From: Streptomyces dysideae
GTDB taxonomy: Bacteria > Actinomycetota > Actinomycetes > Streptomycetales > Streptomycetaceae
Direction of reading: 5' to 3'
Length of the DNA: 64,000 bases
Assembly: GCF_001514305.1 (NCBI RefSeq)
Contig: NZ_KQ949080.1
Location: forward strand, 79,057-143,056
Part shown: one piece after another, positions 1 through 8,431 of the stretch
How positions within the stretch are numbered: the first letter of the stretch is position 1
Layout of the letters: the number at the start of each line of letters is the position of its first letter
Position numbers and translations under genes: made by a program
Notes under the pieces: generated by a model
What the model saw: only the letters and a program-made list of their open reading frames with translations
Database searches by the model: none
What the model was told of the DNA's origin: nothing

Positions 1-1
1 C

Positions 2-400
2 ATACGGGGACTGAAGCAGGGCCGGCCGGCCTGGCTCATGGTCGATGTGGTACTCCCGTCGGTTCGCGTCGTGAAAACCCGGTTCCTGGGCCGCGGAATG
101 GATGTCGTGGCTGGCATGGGAAAGATCGCAAAACTCAGCGGACGGCCGTGCATTCCCTTGTTCTGGGAGCTGACGGGCCATGGAGCGAAGCTGATCACCG
201 GTTCCCCGATCCTTGCGGCGGAGCGGTCCGAAGAGGAATTCACCCAGGACTTCGTGACCTCCCAGGCGGCGTTCATCGCCCAGCGGCCGACCCAGTGGCT
301 TGAGTGGTACTCGGTGCTGGACGACGCTCCGCGTCTGCGCGCGGAGGTCAAGCGGGGCAACGACGAACTGTGGGCGCGTCTCGCGCAGGCGCTCCAGTAA
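2..400 (+). CDS. Lysophospholipid acyltransferase (LpxL/HtrB-like), C-terminal part
   Basis: The reading frame is open from base 2, so the gene begins upstream of the window and only about 132 C-terminal residues are seen. The part visible resembles the C-terminal half of the bacterial lauroyl/lysophospholipid acyltransferase family: a short hydrophobic strand (PAWLMVDVVLP), a basic stretch with RFLGRG, an aliphatic segment (SGRPCIPLFWEL) and a conserved-looking tail (FIAQRPTQWLEWYSVLD). Family members move an acyl chain from acyl-CoA or acyl-ACP onto a glycolipid or sugar hydroxyl at the inner membrane. The next gene encodes an acyl carrier protein, which would suit as donor. The catalytic HX4D motif should lie upstream and cannot be checked. 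The family call is by eye and moderately sure; the substrate is unknown. Confidence 0.6.
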   Translation: MRGLKQGRPAWLMVDVVLPSVRVVKTRFLGRGMDVVAGMGKIAKLSGRPCIPLFWELTGHGAKLITGSPILAAERSEEEFTQDFVTSQAAFIAQRPTQWLEWYSVLDDAPRLRAEVKRGNDELWARLAQALQ

Positions 401-466
401 CTCGCCCAGTGGCACTGCGATAAGCCGGCCATCCCGCTGTCACACAAGAATGGAGTACCCATACAC

Positions 467-766
467 ATGGAAGCCGTGCCGCTGACCCACGAATCGGTGG
501 TCGACCGCATCCGGGCGGGAATCCACAAGGCGAAGGGTGTTTCCCTCACCGACCAGGAGATCACCGACGCGACGCTGTTCTGGCCGACCGGAAATCCAGA
601 CCAGCAAACCCTTGCGTTCGACTCCCTTGACTTCCTTGAGCTGGTCGTCTCCTTGGAGGAGAAGCACGGCTGGTCGATTCCCGAGACGGAGATCGACGTC
701 AATGACTGTCAGACCGTTGGCGACCTGGCCCTGCTGGTGCTCAAGAACGCAAACGGAAAGTCATGA
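467..766 (+). CDS. Acyl carrier protein
   Basis: A 99-residue protein with the acyl/peptidyl carrier fold signature. The DSLDFLEL motif places the likely phosphopantetheine-bearing serine at residue 53, within DSL, followed by the acidic helix II. It is slightly longer than a housekeeping ACP (about 80 residues) because of an N-terminal helix and an inserted FWPTGNPDQQ loop before the serine. This suggests a dedicated ACP of a biosynthetic cluster. It begins 66 nt after the acyltransferase stop and lies on the same strand as the P450 that follows, so it may present a fatty acyl or a hydroxyacyl substrate to them. An SD-like GGAG lies about 12 nt before the ATG, which is a long spacing. Confidence 0.8.
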   Translation: MEAVPLTHESVVDRIRAGIHKAKGVSLTDQEITDATLFWPTGNPDQQTLAFDSLDFLELVVSLEEKHGWSIPETEIDVNDCQTVGDLALLVLKNANGKS

Positions 767-917
767 CCCCACCGACACCTGACGCCGCTGAGGTCCGATG
801 CCATCCGCACGGTGCCTGTGGGACAGATGAGCGGTTCCGCGCTCCTTCGAACCGTGGCGTAAATCGCGATCCTTGGCGTAATGCCTCAACCCTGACCAAA
901 CGAACCGAGCGGCGGGT

Positions 918-1994
918 GTGAGATCGATGATGGAATTTTCCACAGACAGCGGACTGCTGTCGGCCGACCAGACGTGCGTGCGGGGCTGGGAGCCGTGCCG
1001 GAAGGCGCTGTCGGGAAGCGAGTTGGTCTCCGACGCCTCTCATGCCGGTCTCGCGCAGGGGCCGGCCAACAACCTGCTTCTCATGGACGGCGATCTTCAC
1101 CAGACTCTCCGACGCCTGGTGACGACCTATGTGACACGTTCCCGTTTGGAGAAGGCCACGCAGCGGCTTGAGGAAGCCGCGGAGGAACGCGTCCAGGCGA
1201 TTCTCCGGAAGCCGGACCCCGATCTTGTCACCGACCTCGCGGAGCCCCTTGTACTGGAGGGGATCATGTCAGTAATGGAGATACCGGCTCACCGTCGGCC
1301 CAGACTGGACGACCTGACCCGGGGAATGCTCGGACTCCTGGAGCCCGACCTGCCGCCGGAGGCGCGACGCCGGGCCTCCAACGCCGCGTTGCGCGCGACG
1401 ATGCTGTTCGAGCGGGACGCCGTCGCCGGGCAGGTGACGGGGCTGCACGCCGCGTTGGAGCAGGCCGCCCAGGAGGGAGTGATCCCCCTCAAGCTCGCCA
1501 GGTCCACTCCGGTCGTGGTCCTGCACGGCGGATACGAGAACCCGCTCAATCAGCTGGGCTGCCTGATCGCCTGGGCAGTGGAGAATCCCGAGTCGTTCCA
1601 GGACGCGGCGACGACCGCTCCGGCCGTGCTCTTCGAAGAGATCATGCGCGTGTACTCTCCGGTCCGCCTCGTCGCGCGGTGGGTGGCGCGGGACGGCGAA
1701 CACGGCGACCGCACCCTGACACGCGGTCGGCTCGTGTGGGTCGACCTGGAGAGCGCCAACCACGACCAAGGCAAGTTCTCCGACGCCGACGAGCTCGACT
1801 TCTCGAAGAAGCGGGGCCACCTCGGCTTCGGGCACGGGCGGCACATTTGCCCGGGTGCCGCGCTCGCCAGGCTGGAGGGGCAGGTCCTGATCCGGTCCCT
1901 CCTGAAACTTCCGCCCGACCTGTTCCGCGAGTTCTCCGCCGAGTGGCGGGACGGCGTTGTCGCTCGCGGCCCTCACAAGATTATGAGGAAGTAG
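918..1994 (+). CDS. Cytochrome P450
   Basis: A 358-residue soluble P450, a little short for the bacterial class (about 400). It has an ExxR motif (EEIMR), and the heme-ligand loop FGHGRHICPG puts the cysteine ligand near residue 311. The I-helix is atypical: where most P450s read AG-x-[DE]-T, this one reads HGGYENP, with Asn in place of the conserved Thr. That position helps protonate bound dioxygen, so oxygen activation may differ. GTG at 918 is the first start; ATG at 927 and 930 are equally possible because no clear SD is present. The gene ends 2 nt before the alpha-hydroxy-acid oxidase ATG, so the two are surely co-transcribed. A plausible but unproven pathway is hydroxylation of a carrier-bound or free acid followed by oxidation of the new alcohol. 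Confidence 0.9.
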   Translation: MRSMMEFSTDSGLLSADQTCVRGWEPCRKALSGSELVSDASHAGLAQGPANNLLLMDGDLHQTLRRLVTTYVTRSRLEKATQRLEEAAEERVQAILRKPDPDLVTDLAEPLVLEGIMSVMEIPAHRRPRLDDLTRGMLGLLEPDLPPEARRRASNAALRATMLFERDAVAGQVTGLHAALEQAAQEGVIPLKLARSTPVVVLHGGYENPLNQLGCLIAWAVENPESFQDAATTAPAVLFEEIMRVYSPVRLVARWVARDGEHGDRTLTRGRLVWVDLESANHDQGKFSDADELDFSKKRGHLGFGHGRHICPGAALARLEGQVLIRSLLKLPPDLFREFSAEWRDGVVARGPHKIMRK

Positions 1995-1996
1995 CA

Positions 1997-3190
1997 ATGG
2001 CGCCGACTCGCATGACCCGAATCGTGAACGTCGCCGACGCCCAGCGTCGTGCGCGCCGGACCCTGCCACGGGCTCTGTTCGACTACATCGAGGGCGGGGC
2101 CGACGACGAGGTGACCCTCGCCGAGAACGAGCGCGCCTTCCAGGAGGTGGCCCTCCGGCCACGCATGGGGATCGATGTCGGTGAACCGGGCATCGCCACC
2201 ACGGTCCTCGGCACCCCGCTGGCATTGCCAGTCTTCCTGGCGCCCTGCGGAATGGCGCAGCTGGCGCATCCCGACGGAGCGGTCGGTGTGGCGCGCGCCG
2301 CCTCCGCGGCGGGGACGATCGCCGTCCTGAGCAAAATCGCCTTGTGCTCGCCGGAGGAGGTGGCCAGGCGCTCCCCAGGCCCGAACTGGTTCCAGGTCAA
2401 CTCCGCCGGCGGACGGGACGAGGTCAAGCACCTGATGGCCAGGGCCGCAGACGCCGGCTTCACCGGCCTGGTGGTCACCATGGACGGGCCTCCCCCCGGC
2501 AATCACGAGCGCGACGTGCGCCACGGTATGGTGCCACCGGTCCGGCTCACCCCGCGATTCGCCGCCCGGCTCGCGACCCAGATCGCCACCCGGCCGCAAT
2601 GGCTGGGGGCCATGACCGTCGCCGCACGCCGACAGACGGCGACCATCAAGGACGCCACCAGGGTGCTCTCCTCGGGCGGCCTGAGAACGTCGGCCCGCTT
2701 CACCTGGTCCGACATCGAATGGATCAGAAACGAGTGGCCGGGATCCCTGCTGGTGAAGGGCGTGCTCACCGGGGCCGATGCCGTGGCGGCCCGGGACGCG
2801 GGCGCGGACGCGGTCATCGTCTCCAATCACGGAGGACGAGCCCTCGACGGGGCTCCCTCGACCCTGAGCGTCCTGCCCGAAATCGTCGACGCGGTCGGAA
2901 CGTCGACAGAAGTCCTCATCGACGGCGGAATCCGCCGCGCCGGCTGCGTGGTCAAGGCCCTGAGCCTGGGCGCGCGAGCGGTGTTCATCGGACGGCCCTG
3001 GGTGTACGGGCTCGCGGCCGCCGGACAGCCCGGAGTCGAGAGGATCATCGAGATCTTCCGGGCCGAAATGGTGCGCACCCTGAAGCTGATGGGCTGCCCG
3101 GATGTGTCGGCACTCAACCCCAACTGGCTCCAGCCGATGCGGCCTTATCAGGGCCAGCTCCCCGAAACCGCAGCGGGCTCGGTGCTCTGA
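1997..3190 (+). CDS. FMN-dependent alpha-hydroxy-acid oxidase (first copy)
   Basis: A 397-residue TIM-barrel flavoprotein of the glycolate oxidase/mandelate dehydrogenase family. Seen are the N-terminal RRTLPRALFDYIEGGADDE, an FMN-binding LVKGVLTGADA strand, the active-site VSNHGGRALD containing the catalytic base His, and the IDGGIRRAG and IGRPWVYG phosphate-binding loops. The family oxidises (S)-2-hydroxy acids to 2-oxo acids. The start at 1997 has a GAGGAAG SD and follows the P450 by 2 nt. A second family member lies at 9444, so the cluster makes two distinct 2-hydroxy-acid oxidations or uses one as a mandelate-like oxidase. The 3' end of the gene lies inside a perfect hairpin (3160-3209). 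Substrate unknown. Confidence 0.88.
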   Translation: MAPTRMTRIVNVADAQRRARRTLPRALFDYIEGGADDEVTLAENERAFQEVALRPRMGIDVGEPGIATTVLGTPLALPVFLAPCGMAQLAHPDGAVGVARAASAAGTIAVLSKIALCSPEEVARRSPGPNWFQVNSAGGRDEVKHLMARAADAGFTGLVVTMDGPPPGNHERDVRHGMVPPVRLTPRFAARLATQIATRPQWLGAMTVAARRQTATIKDATRVLSSGGLRTSARFTWSDIEWIRNEWPGSLLVKGVLTGADAVAARDAGADAVIVSNHGGRALDGAPSTLSVLPEIVDAVGTSTEVLIDGGIRRAGCVVKALSLGARAVFIGRPWVYGLAAAGQPGVERIIEIFRAEMVRTLKLMGCPDVSALNPNWLQPMRPYQGQLPETAAGSVL

Positions 3191-3209
3191 GCCGACTGCG
3201 GTTTCGGGG
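3160..3209 (+). terminator. Perfect 14-bp hairpin overlapping the end of the oxidase gene
   Basis: CCCCGAAACCGCAG (3160-3173) and its exact complement (3196-3209) flank a 22-nt loop that itself contains a GGCTC/GAGCC pair. The left arm lies inside the coding sequence and the right arm follows the stop at 3188-3190. There is no T tract, which is usual for Streptomyces terminators. It would separate the first gene group (1-3.2 kb) from the deacetylase operon. Confidence 0.7.
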
Positions 3210-3347
3210 ACCTCGTCGACCGCATCCCCGCGACCTGGTCCGCCTGCCCGGCGTCGGCCGAGCCCTCCGGAGCCGACGCTCCAACCCCCGCATACCGCCT
3301 GGCGGCAGGTCGTCCCCCAGATCCGCACTCAGTGAAAGGCTTACTCG

Positions 3348-4163
3348 ATGTCGCCACTGCAGGCTTCCCACGAGCAGCGACAGAACCAATCGGCCACACC
3401 AGGCGTCCCGGCCCAGGCGGGCGCACCGGTCACGGCCTACCCTCCACCCGAGACGGGAGCCGCCCCGGGGTGGCCGGTCATCCTGTACTTCCACCACGTC
3501 GACCCGGACATCCGCCACTACACCGCCGTGACACCGGAGGCCTTCGACCGAGGTCTCGCCCAGCTCGGCGAGCGGTTCCTGCCCATGGAGCCGCAGGCAG
3601 TGCCGTCCGTGCTGGACAAGGGGGGCCATCCGGACCCGGCCTGCCTGCTGACGTTCGACGACGGCTACACCGACGTCTTCGAGCACGCCCTGCCGATCAT
3701 GGAGCGGCGCGGATGGCGCTCCGTGGTGTTCGCCAGCGTGGACCTGGTCGGCCAGATCGAGCAGCACCCGGTCCGCGGCCCGCTGCGGCACATGACATGG
3801 GAGCAGCTGGCGGAGCTCACCCGCCGCGGGCACATCGTCGCCAGCCACGGCAGTGCCCACGTCGCCCTCAACCGGATGGACACCGCCGCGGCCCAGGCCG
3901 ACATCGACAACGCCCAGGACGTCCTGCAGGAGCGGCTGCCCGGCGCCCCGGACTGGCTGGCGTACCCCTTCGGAGAACTTCCCGGGCCCGGAGACGTGAG
4001 GCTGCCCTCGCTGTGCTTCGGATCCGTCAAAGCGTCCGCCCGAGCGTGGGACGTGGCGCCTCACGAGATCCGCCGGACCTATCTCCCGGCGGACGAACCG
4101 CAGCGGTGGGACAGCTGCATGACCGAATGGAGGCGGGCATGGGACCCCAGCGGATCGCGCTGA
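3348..4163 (+). CDS. Polysaccharide deacetylase (NodB homology, CE4)
   Basis: A 271-residue protein with the NodB fold. Motif 1 is LTFDDGYTD (Asp104/Asp105, catalytic base and metal ligand), motif 2 is SHGSAH (His167 and His171, metal ligands) and motif 3 is YPFGE. The family removes N-acetyl groups from GlcNAc-containing glycans or O-acetyl groups. No signal peptide is visible: the first about 40 residues are a Pro/Ala-rich linker, so it probably works in the cytoplasm on a biosynthetic intermediate, as in tunicamycin-like or lipid-linked sugar pathways. Its 3' end overlaps the glycosyltransferase start by 25 nt, showing translational coupling. Confidence 0.85.
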   Translation: MSPLQASHEQRQNQSATPGVPAQAGAPVTAYPPPETGAAPGWPVILYFHHVDPDIRHYTAVTPEAFDRGLAQLGERFLPMEPQAVPSVLDKGGHPDPACLLTFDDGYTDVFEHALPIMERRGWRSVVFASVDLVGQIEQHPVRGPLRHMTWEQLAELTRRGHIVASHGSAHVALNRMDTAAAQADIDNAQDVLQERLPGAPDWLAYPFGELPGPGDVRLPSLCFGSVKASARAWDVAPHEIRRTYLPADEPQRWDSCMTEWRRAWDPSGSR

Positions 4164-5017
4164 TCATCCCGACCCTGGGCCGACCCGACGACATGCGGGC
4201 CTGCCTTCGATCCATCGAGCGCGAGGCCGATGCCACCCTGGCACAGGTCGTCGTGATCGACGACGGCGCGGACGAGCCGGTCACCGTGCCGTCCAGCGTG
4301 GCCGGCGTGCCCGTTCTCCTGCTGCGCAACCCCGAGCGGCGCGGTGCGGCGTACTGCCGCAACGTGGCCGTGCGGGCCGTCGCAGACGATGTCGACGCCG
4401 TCGGCTTCATCGATGACGACGCCCGCCTGTGCGAGGGGTGGCTCAAGGTTGCCTGCAGCGAACTCACCAGCGACCGTGGCGCCCTGACCGGCCCGGTGCG
4501 ACGCTTCGACCGAGGACTGGTCTCCCACGCGCGCCAGCTGCGTTACGACCGTCGCTACGCGCCGCTCAAGCCCGGCCAGGCGGTCGACTTCCTCGCGGGC
4601 GGAAACGCCCTGGTCTGGCGCGATCTTCTGCTCGCCGCCGGCGGCTTCCCCGACACGCCGACCATGAGCGACCGGTTCCTCGTGCGTCGGCTTGAGGCAC
4701 AGGGCCGGGCCTGCCACTTCGTGCCCGAGATGTATGTGCTGCACCGTAATTCCAAGGGTCTTCGTGTCGCGGTCCACGAGGCATGGCGGGCCGGACTGCT
4801 CGACGACACGCCCGCGACCACGCCCGCGCTGACCCGCCTCGCCACTGGGACACGCGACGCCCTCGGCGGACTGCCGCAGACCGCCGCCGCGCTGCTCAAC
4901 GTCGCTCTCGACGGCGTGTACCTCAGCGGGCGCGCCCGCGGCCGGCGCCTCAGCGCGGGCATACCCCCGGCGGAGCCCGCTGTCGCCGTCTCGACGGCCG
5001 TGGAGGAGGGGCGATGA
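4139..5017 (+). CDS. Family 2 glycosyltransferase
   Basis: A 292-residue GT-A fold enzyme. ALIIPTLGRP at the N terminus, VVVIDDGADEP and a DDDA metal/nucleotide-binding motif (Asp92-94) are typical for GT2 inverting transferases. FLAGGNALVWRD and MSDRFLVRRLEAQG fit the acceptor-side helix region. I chose ATG 4139 because GGAGG precedes it by 5-6 nt; ATG 4127 is the upstream alternative. The gene overlaps the deacetylase by 25 nt, and its TGA overlaps the next ATG (ATGA at 5014-5017), so deacetylase, transferase and oxidoreductase form one coupled unit. Donor and acceptor are unknown; a UDP-HexNAc or its uronate is a reasonable guess given the dehydrogenase downstream. Confidence 0.85.
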   Translation: MGPQRIALIIPTLGRPDDMRACLRSIEREADATLAQVVVIDDGADEPVTVPSSVAGVPVLLLRNPERRGAAYCRNVAVRAVADDVDAVGFIDDDARLCEGWLKVACSELTSDRGALTGPVRRFDRGLVSHARQLRYDRRYAPLKPGQAVDFLAGGNALVWRDLLLAAGGFPDTPTMSDRFLVRRLEAQGRACHFVPEMYVLHRNSKGLRVAVHEAWRAGLLDDTPATTPALTRLATGTRDALGGLPQTAAALLNVALDGVYLSGRARGRRLSAGIPPAEPAVAVSTAVEEGR

Positions 5018-6015
5018 CCGGCCCGGGGATCATGGAAGACCGGAGTCGGCCCGGCGGGTACGACGTCAACATCGCGCTCGTCGGGTGCGGGCGCGCGGCC
5101 CAGCAGCACGTCGAGGCGGTCGCACTCGCGGGGTCCGGCCGCATCATGGCCGTCGTTGACGAAGACGCCGGCCGTGCCGATGAGTTCGCGCGCCTGACCG
5201 GTGCGGCGCCCCGGCCCTTGGACGACGTGCTCGGCGACTCCCGCATCGACGCCGTCGCCATCTGCACACCGCCGAACACGCATGCGAGTATCGCCATCGC
5301 CGCGCTCCACGCGGGGAAGGCCGTCATCGTCGAGAAGCCGGTGACCCGAACCGGCGACGAGCTCGATGCCATCCTCGCCGCCGCCGATGCCAGCGGGGTG
5401 CCCGCGCTGGCGATGCTGCAGCACCGCGGCCGGTTGCCGGACGCCGCTCTGAGAACGCCGTGGACAGGGGATGCCAGCGCGGTCATCGAGGTCTTCCGGC
5501 CCCGCCCACGTGGCCACTATTTCGCCGATCCGTGGCGGCACGACCCCGACCGCTCGGGAGGCGGCCACGTCGCCCACCTCGCGGTGCACCTACTGGATGT
5601 GTCGTGCCAACTGCTGGGGATGCCGACCAGCGTCTCGGGGCTGACCGACTGCCGGGACGTCTCGGGCATCGACACACGGGCCGCGCTCGCCGTCCAGTTC
5701 TCCGACGGCGCGCTGATGAGCGTGCTGGCCAGCGCCCACCCGTCGCCCAGGGGCGAGCGCCTGCACATGGTCGACGGCGAGCGCGAGCTGCTCATCGCCG
5801 ACGCCGGTGCGGAGTACCGGGTCGGCGACGCGGTGGAGCAACTCCAGCAGGTGCCCACGCCCCGGTTGCGCGCCCTCGTGTACCAGGAGCTGTACGCGGC
5901 CGTGCGCGGCGAGGCGCCGCCGGAACGCTACGCCCTCAGGCGTGCTCGCGGTGTCACCGCCGTCCTTGAGGAGGTCCGCCGTCTTGCGGCAGCTGTCGAG
6001 GAGACCGTGGCATGA
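5014..6015 (+). CDS. Gfo/Idh/MocA-family NAD(P)-dependent oxidoreductase
   Basis: A 333-residue two-domain dehydrogenase. The Rossmann motif ALVGCGRAAQQHVEA (from residue 21), the CTPPNTHASIAIAALHAGKAV strand and the signature EKPVT (Lys108) are seen, with GGHVAHLAVHLLD supplying the family's catalytic His in the C-terminal alpha/beta domain. Members oxidise or reduce a sugar hydroxyl or a nucleotide sugar, for example at C3 of UDP-GlcNAc uronate (WbpB-type). That role would match the UDP-sugar 6-dehydrogenase at 7084. ATG overlaps the preceding stop (ATGA), with SD GAGGAGGGG. The next gene starts in the same ATGA manner. Confidence 0.85.
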   Translation: MTGPGIMEDRSRPGGYDVNIALVGCGRAAQQHVEAVALAGSGRIMAVVDEDAGRADEFARLTGAAPRPLDDVLGDSRIDAVAICTPPNTHASIAIAALHAGKAVIVEKPVTRTGDELDAILAAADASGVPALAMLQHRGRLPDAALRTPWTGDASAVIEVFRPRPRGHYFADPWRHDPDRSGGGHVAHLAVHLLDVSCQLLGMPTSVSGLTDCRDVSGIDTRAALAVQFSDGALMSVLASAHPSPRGERLHMVDGERELLIADAGAEYRVGDAVEQLQQVPTPRLRALVYQELYAAVRGEAPPERYALRRARGVTAVLEEVRRLAAAVEETVA

Positions 6016-6767
6016 CCCCAGTGATCGGCATTTCCTCCTCAAGCCTGCCGGAGGCGTCCGCGACGGAGCTGCTGAGCAGCGCGACCGCCATGGGAGCCGA
6101 GTGCGTCGACCTGCGCGCCGGCCGTGGCCAGGGCTGGGAGCCGGAGTTCGACCTGATCGCCGGGAGGCTGCCGGTCGCCTTCGTGGGCGTCGGCGCCACG
6201 CTCGGCGCCGGTGTTCCGGCCGAGCCGGCGCCCCCTGATCTCATGCGGGCCGCCATCGAACGCGGCATCCCGCTGCGGCTGTTCGCCGGCCCGCTCGACG
6301 ACGCCGCGGGCGTCCGCCGGTTCGCCGCCGACGTCGGCCTCCTGCGCGACACCTGGGGTCCGCGGCTGCGCCTCGCCGTCGAGCCGCACACGGCCGCGCC
6401 CACCCTGGCGCAACTGGACGATGTGCTGGCCGAGCACGGTATCGGAGCGGTCGTGGACACGCTGGGCCTGGTGCGCCTCGGTGCCTCACTCGACGAGTCG
6501 CGTGCGTTCCTGTGCCGGCACGCCATCGCCGTCCAGGTCAAGGGCCTGGTCCTCCGCGACGGTGTCTACCGCCACACCGCGCTCAGCGGCGCGCCGTCGC
6601 TGACCGCCTGGACCGCCGCCCTCATCAGCGACGCCAGGGTCCCCATCACCGTCGAGACGAAAGCAGGCACCGCGGCGGAGGACATCCGCACGCTGCGCCA
6701 AGCGCTCCAAGGGTCGCTGTCCGCCCCCGTACCGCAGGAGGTCGTGTCATGCGTCCTCGCATCCTGA
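6012..6767 (+). CDS. Sugar phosphate isomerase/epimerase-like TIM-barrel protein
   Basis: A 251-residue protein with the xylose-isomerase-like/AP-endonuclease-2 barrel pattern: ISSSSLPEASATELLSSAT then MGAECVDLRAGRG at strands 1-2, LRLAVEPHTAAPTLAQLDDVL with a metal-binding Glu, AVVDTLGLVRLG, VQVKGLVLRDG and PITVETKAGT. Such proteins isomerise or epimerise keto-sugars or inositols and often sit beside Gfo/Idh/MocA oxidoreductases, as here (ATGA overlap at 6012). The length is near the family's lower range (about 260-290). Some barrel metal ligands are less obvious than usual, so the catalytic assignment is only by family. Confidence 0.7.
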   Translation: MTPVIGISSSSLPEASATELLSSATAMGAECVDLRAGRGQGWEPEFDLIAGRLPVAFVGVGATLGAGVPAEPAPPDLMRAAIERGIPLRLFAGPLDDAAGVRRFAADVGLLRDTWGPRLRLAVEPHTAAPTLAQLDDVLAEHGIGAVVDTLGLVRLGASLDESRAFLCRHAIAVQVKGLVLRDGVYRHTALSGAPSLTAWTAALISDARVPITVETKAGTAAEDIRTLRQALQGSLSAPVPQEVVSCVLAS

Positions 6768-7087
6768 AGGTGTCCGCGGACAGCCTCGCTGCGGGCATCG
6801 CGACCGGGGCCTGTACCGACACCTCGACCGTCGCCCCGGGGCAACGGCTCGTGGACACGCACGTTCACGTCAAGGACCGGCGCGGCACCCGCGGCTACGT
6901 CGAATTCGGCTGGACCGGGACGCCGCCGGGCACCTGCCGGGGGGGACGGGACGGCCCACTCGCTGACCCGCGACAGGCGGGGACCGCCCGGGAGCGGCAC
7001 CGAATCGTGTGGACCGTACGGCCGCAGTGCGAACCGAGGGAAATTCACAAAAGGAACAGGCTGATTTGGGGTGCTCTTAGCGCATGA
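6749..7087 (+). CDS. Small protein of unknown function, translationally coupled
   Basis: A 112-residue ORF starting at ATG 6749 inside the end of the isomerase gene, with SD CAGGAGG 7-8 nt upstream. It ends at a TGA that overlaps the ATG of the UDP-sugar dehydrogenase (ATGA at 7084-7087). Third positions are strongly G/C for the first about 70 codons, then the last about 25 codons become A/T-rich, unlike the neighbours. The only recognisable string is LVDTHVHVKD, which recalls the metal-binding start of amidohydrolases, but no barrel follows. It may be a truncated amidohydrolase or a real small coupling protein. No function can be given. Confidence 0.45.
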   Translation: MRPRILKVSADSLAAGIATGACTDTSTVAPGQRLVDTHVHVKDRRGTRGYVEFGWTGTPPGTCRGGRDGPLADPRQAGTARERHRIVWTVRPQCEPREIHKRNRLIWGALSA

Positions 7088-8376
7088 GTAGAACAGTCGA
7101 ACAAGAGACGGACACACGGCCCGACGTGGTCGTGATCGGTCTCGGCTACGTCGGTTTGCCACTTGCTCACGAAGCGGTGCGTTCCGGGCTGACCGTGGTC
7201 GGGTTGGATCAGAAGAGCCAGGTGGTGGACCAGCTCAACGCGAGCCGATCCCATGTGGACGACATCACCGACGAGGACGTCGGGGCCATGCTCGCCGGCG
7301 GGTTCCGCGCCGTCGCCGACGTGTCCGGGCTTACGGCGCCCCGGACGGTGGTGATCTGCGTCCCCACACCGCTCTCCGGCACGGACGGACCCGACCTCAC
7401 GGCGGTACGCGCCGCCTCGGAGACGGTAGGAAGGATGCTTGAGCCCGGCATGCTGGTCGTCCTTGAGTCGACCAGTTACCCGGGTACCACGGACGAGTTC
7501 GTCAGGCCCATCCTGGAGAAGCTGTCCGGACTGAGCGCGGGCATCGACTTCCACTTGGCGTTCTCGCCGGAGCGGATCGATCCGGGCAACACCGCTTTCG
7601 GTCTCCGCAACACCCCCAAGATCGTCGGCGGCCACACCCAGGAGTGCGCGACCGCGGCCGCCGCATTCTACAGCAAGCTGTGCGACCAGGTCGTGCAGGC
7701 CAGGTCTACCCGCGAGGCCGAAATGGCCAAGCTGCTGGAGAACACCTACCGATTCGTCAATATCGGCCTGGTCAACGAGATGGCGATCTTCTGCCGCGAG
7801 CTCGGCGTGGACCTGTGGGACGCGATCCGGTGCGCCTCGACCAAGCCGTTCGGCTTCCAGGCCTTCTACCCGGGCCCGGGAATCGGCGGGCACTGCATAC
7901 CCATCGACCCCTTCTACCTTTCACACAAGGTCCGCACGCTGGGCTACCCGTTCAGGTTCGTCGCTCTCGCCGAGGACATCAACAACCGCATGCCCGGCTA
8001 CGTCGTGGACCGCGCGATCGAGCTGCTCAACGAGAACAACAAGGCGGTCAACGGCGCCAATGTGCTCCTGCTCGGCGCGACCTACAAAGCGGACGTCGCC
8101 GACGAACGTGAGACCCCGGTACGGCCGATCGCGCGCAAACTCCGGGCCCGCGGAGCACGGCTGGCCTACCACGACCCGTATGTGAGCCAATGCCGGGTGG
8201 ATGGTCTTCCGCTGCGGCGCGCGACCGACCTCGACGCCGAGGCCGCCGCGGCGGACCTGACCATATTGTTGCAGGCGCACAGCATTTATGACATGGACGT
8301 GATCGCCCGCCGGGCGCGGCTGCTGCTGGACACCCGGGGCAAAGCGAGGGCGGCCGCCGGGGCGGTGACGCTGTGA
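7084..8376 (+). CDS. Nucleotide-sugar 6-dehydrogenase (UDP-HexNAc type, WbpA/TviB/WecC-like)
   Basis: A 430-residue UDP-glucose/GDP-mannose dehydrogenase superfamily protein. The Rossmann motif VIGLGYVGLPLA is near residue 17, the LAFSPERIDPGN loop and EMAKLLENTYRFVNIGLVNE helix come from the central dimerisation domain, and the catalytic Cys near residue 270 lies in GIGGHCIPIDPFYL. The GIGGHCIPxDP form is usual for UDP-N-acetylhexosamine dehydrogenases, as opposed to GFGGSCFPKD in UDP-glucose dehydrogenase. It oxidises C6 twice with NAD to give a uronate. A C-terminal sugar-binding domain (LGATYKADVADERETP) is complete. No SD precedes the ATG; it is probably translated by coupling to the small upstream ORF. 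Confidence 0.88.
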   Translation: MSRTVEQETDTRPDVVVIGLGYVGLPLAHEAVRSGLTVVGLDQKSQVVDQLNASRSHVDDITDEDVGAMLAGGFRAVADVSGLTAPRTVVICVPTPLSGTDGPDLTAVRAASETVGRMLEPGMLVVLESTSYPGTTDEFVRPILEKLSGLSAGIDFHLAFSPERIDPGNTAFGLRNTPKIVGGHTQECATAAAAFYSKLCDQVVQARSTREAEMAKLLENTYRFVNIGLVNEMAIFCRELGVDLWDAIRCASTKPFGFQAFYPGPGIGGHCIPIDPFYLSHKVRTLGYPFRFVALAEDINNRMPGYVVDRAIELLNENNKAVNGANVLLLGATYKADVADERETPVRPIARKLRARGARLAYHDPYVSQCRVDGLPLRRATDLDAEAAAADLTILLQAHSIYDMDVIARRARLLLDTRGKARAAAGAVTL

Positions 8377-8412
8377 ACCGCGGGCGCGGACAAAAGAGCA
8401 GGACGATCACAG

Positions 8413-8431
8413 CACCGGTGTCGCACCGGTG
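8413..8431. repeat. Tandem palindrome CACCGGTG
   Basis: Two copies of the perfect 8-bp palindrome CACCGGTG (8413-8420 and 8424-8431) are separated by TCG. The second copy contains the GTG start of the cysD-like gene. It could be a regulator site or an RNA element controlling that gene, or chance in GC-rich DNA. Confidence 0.3.
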
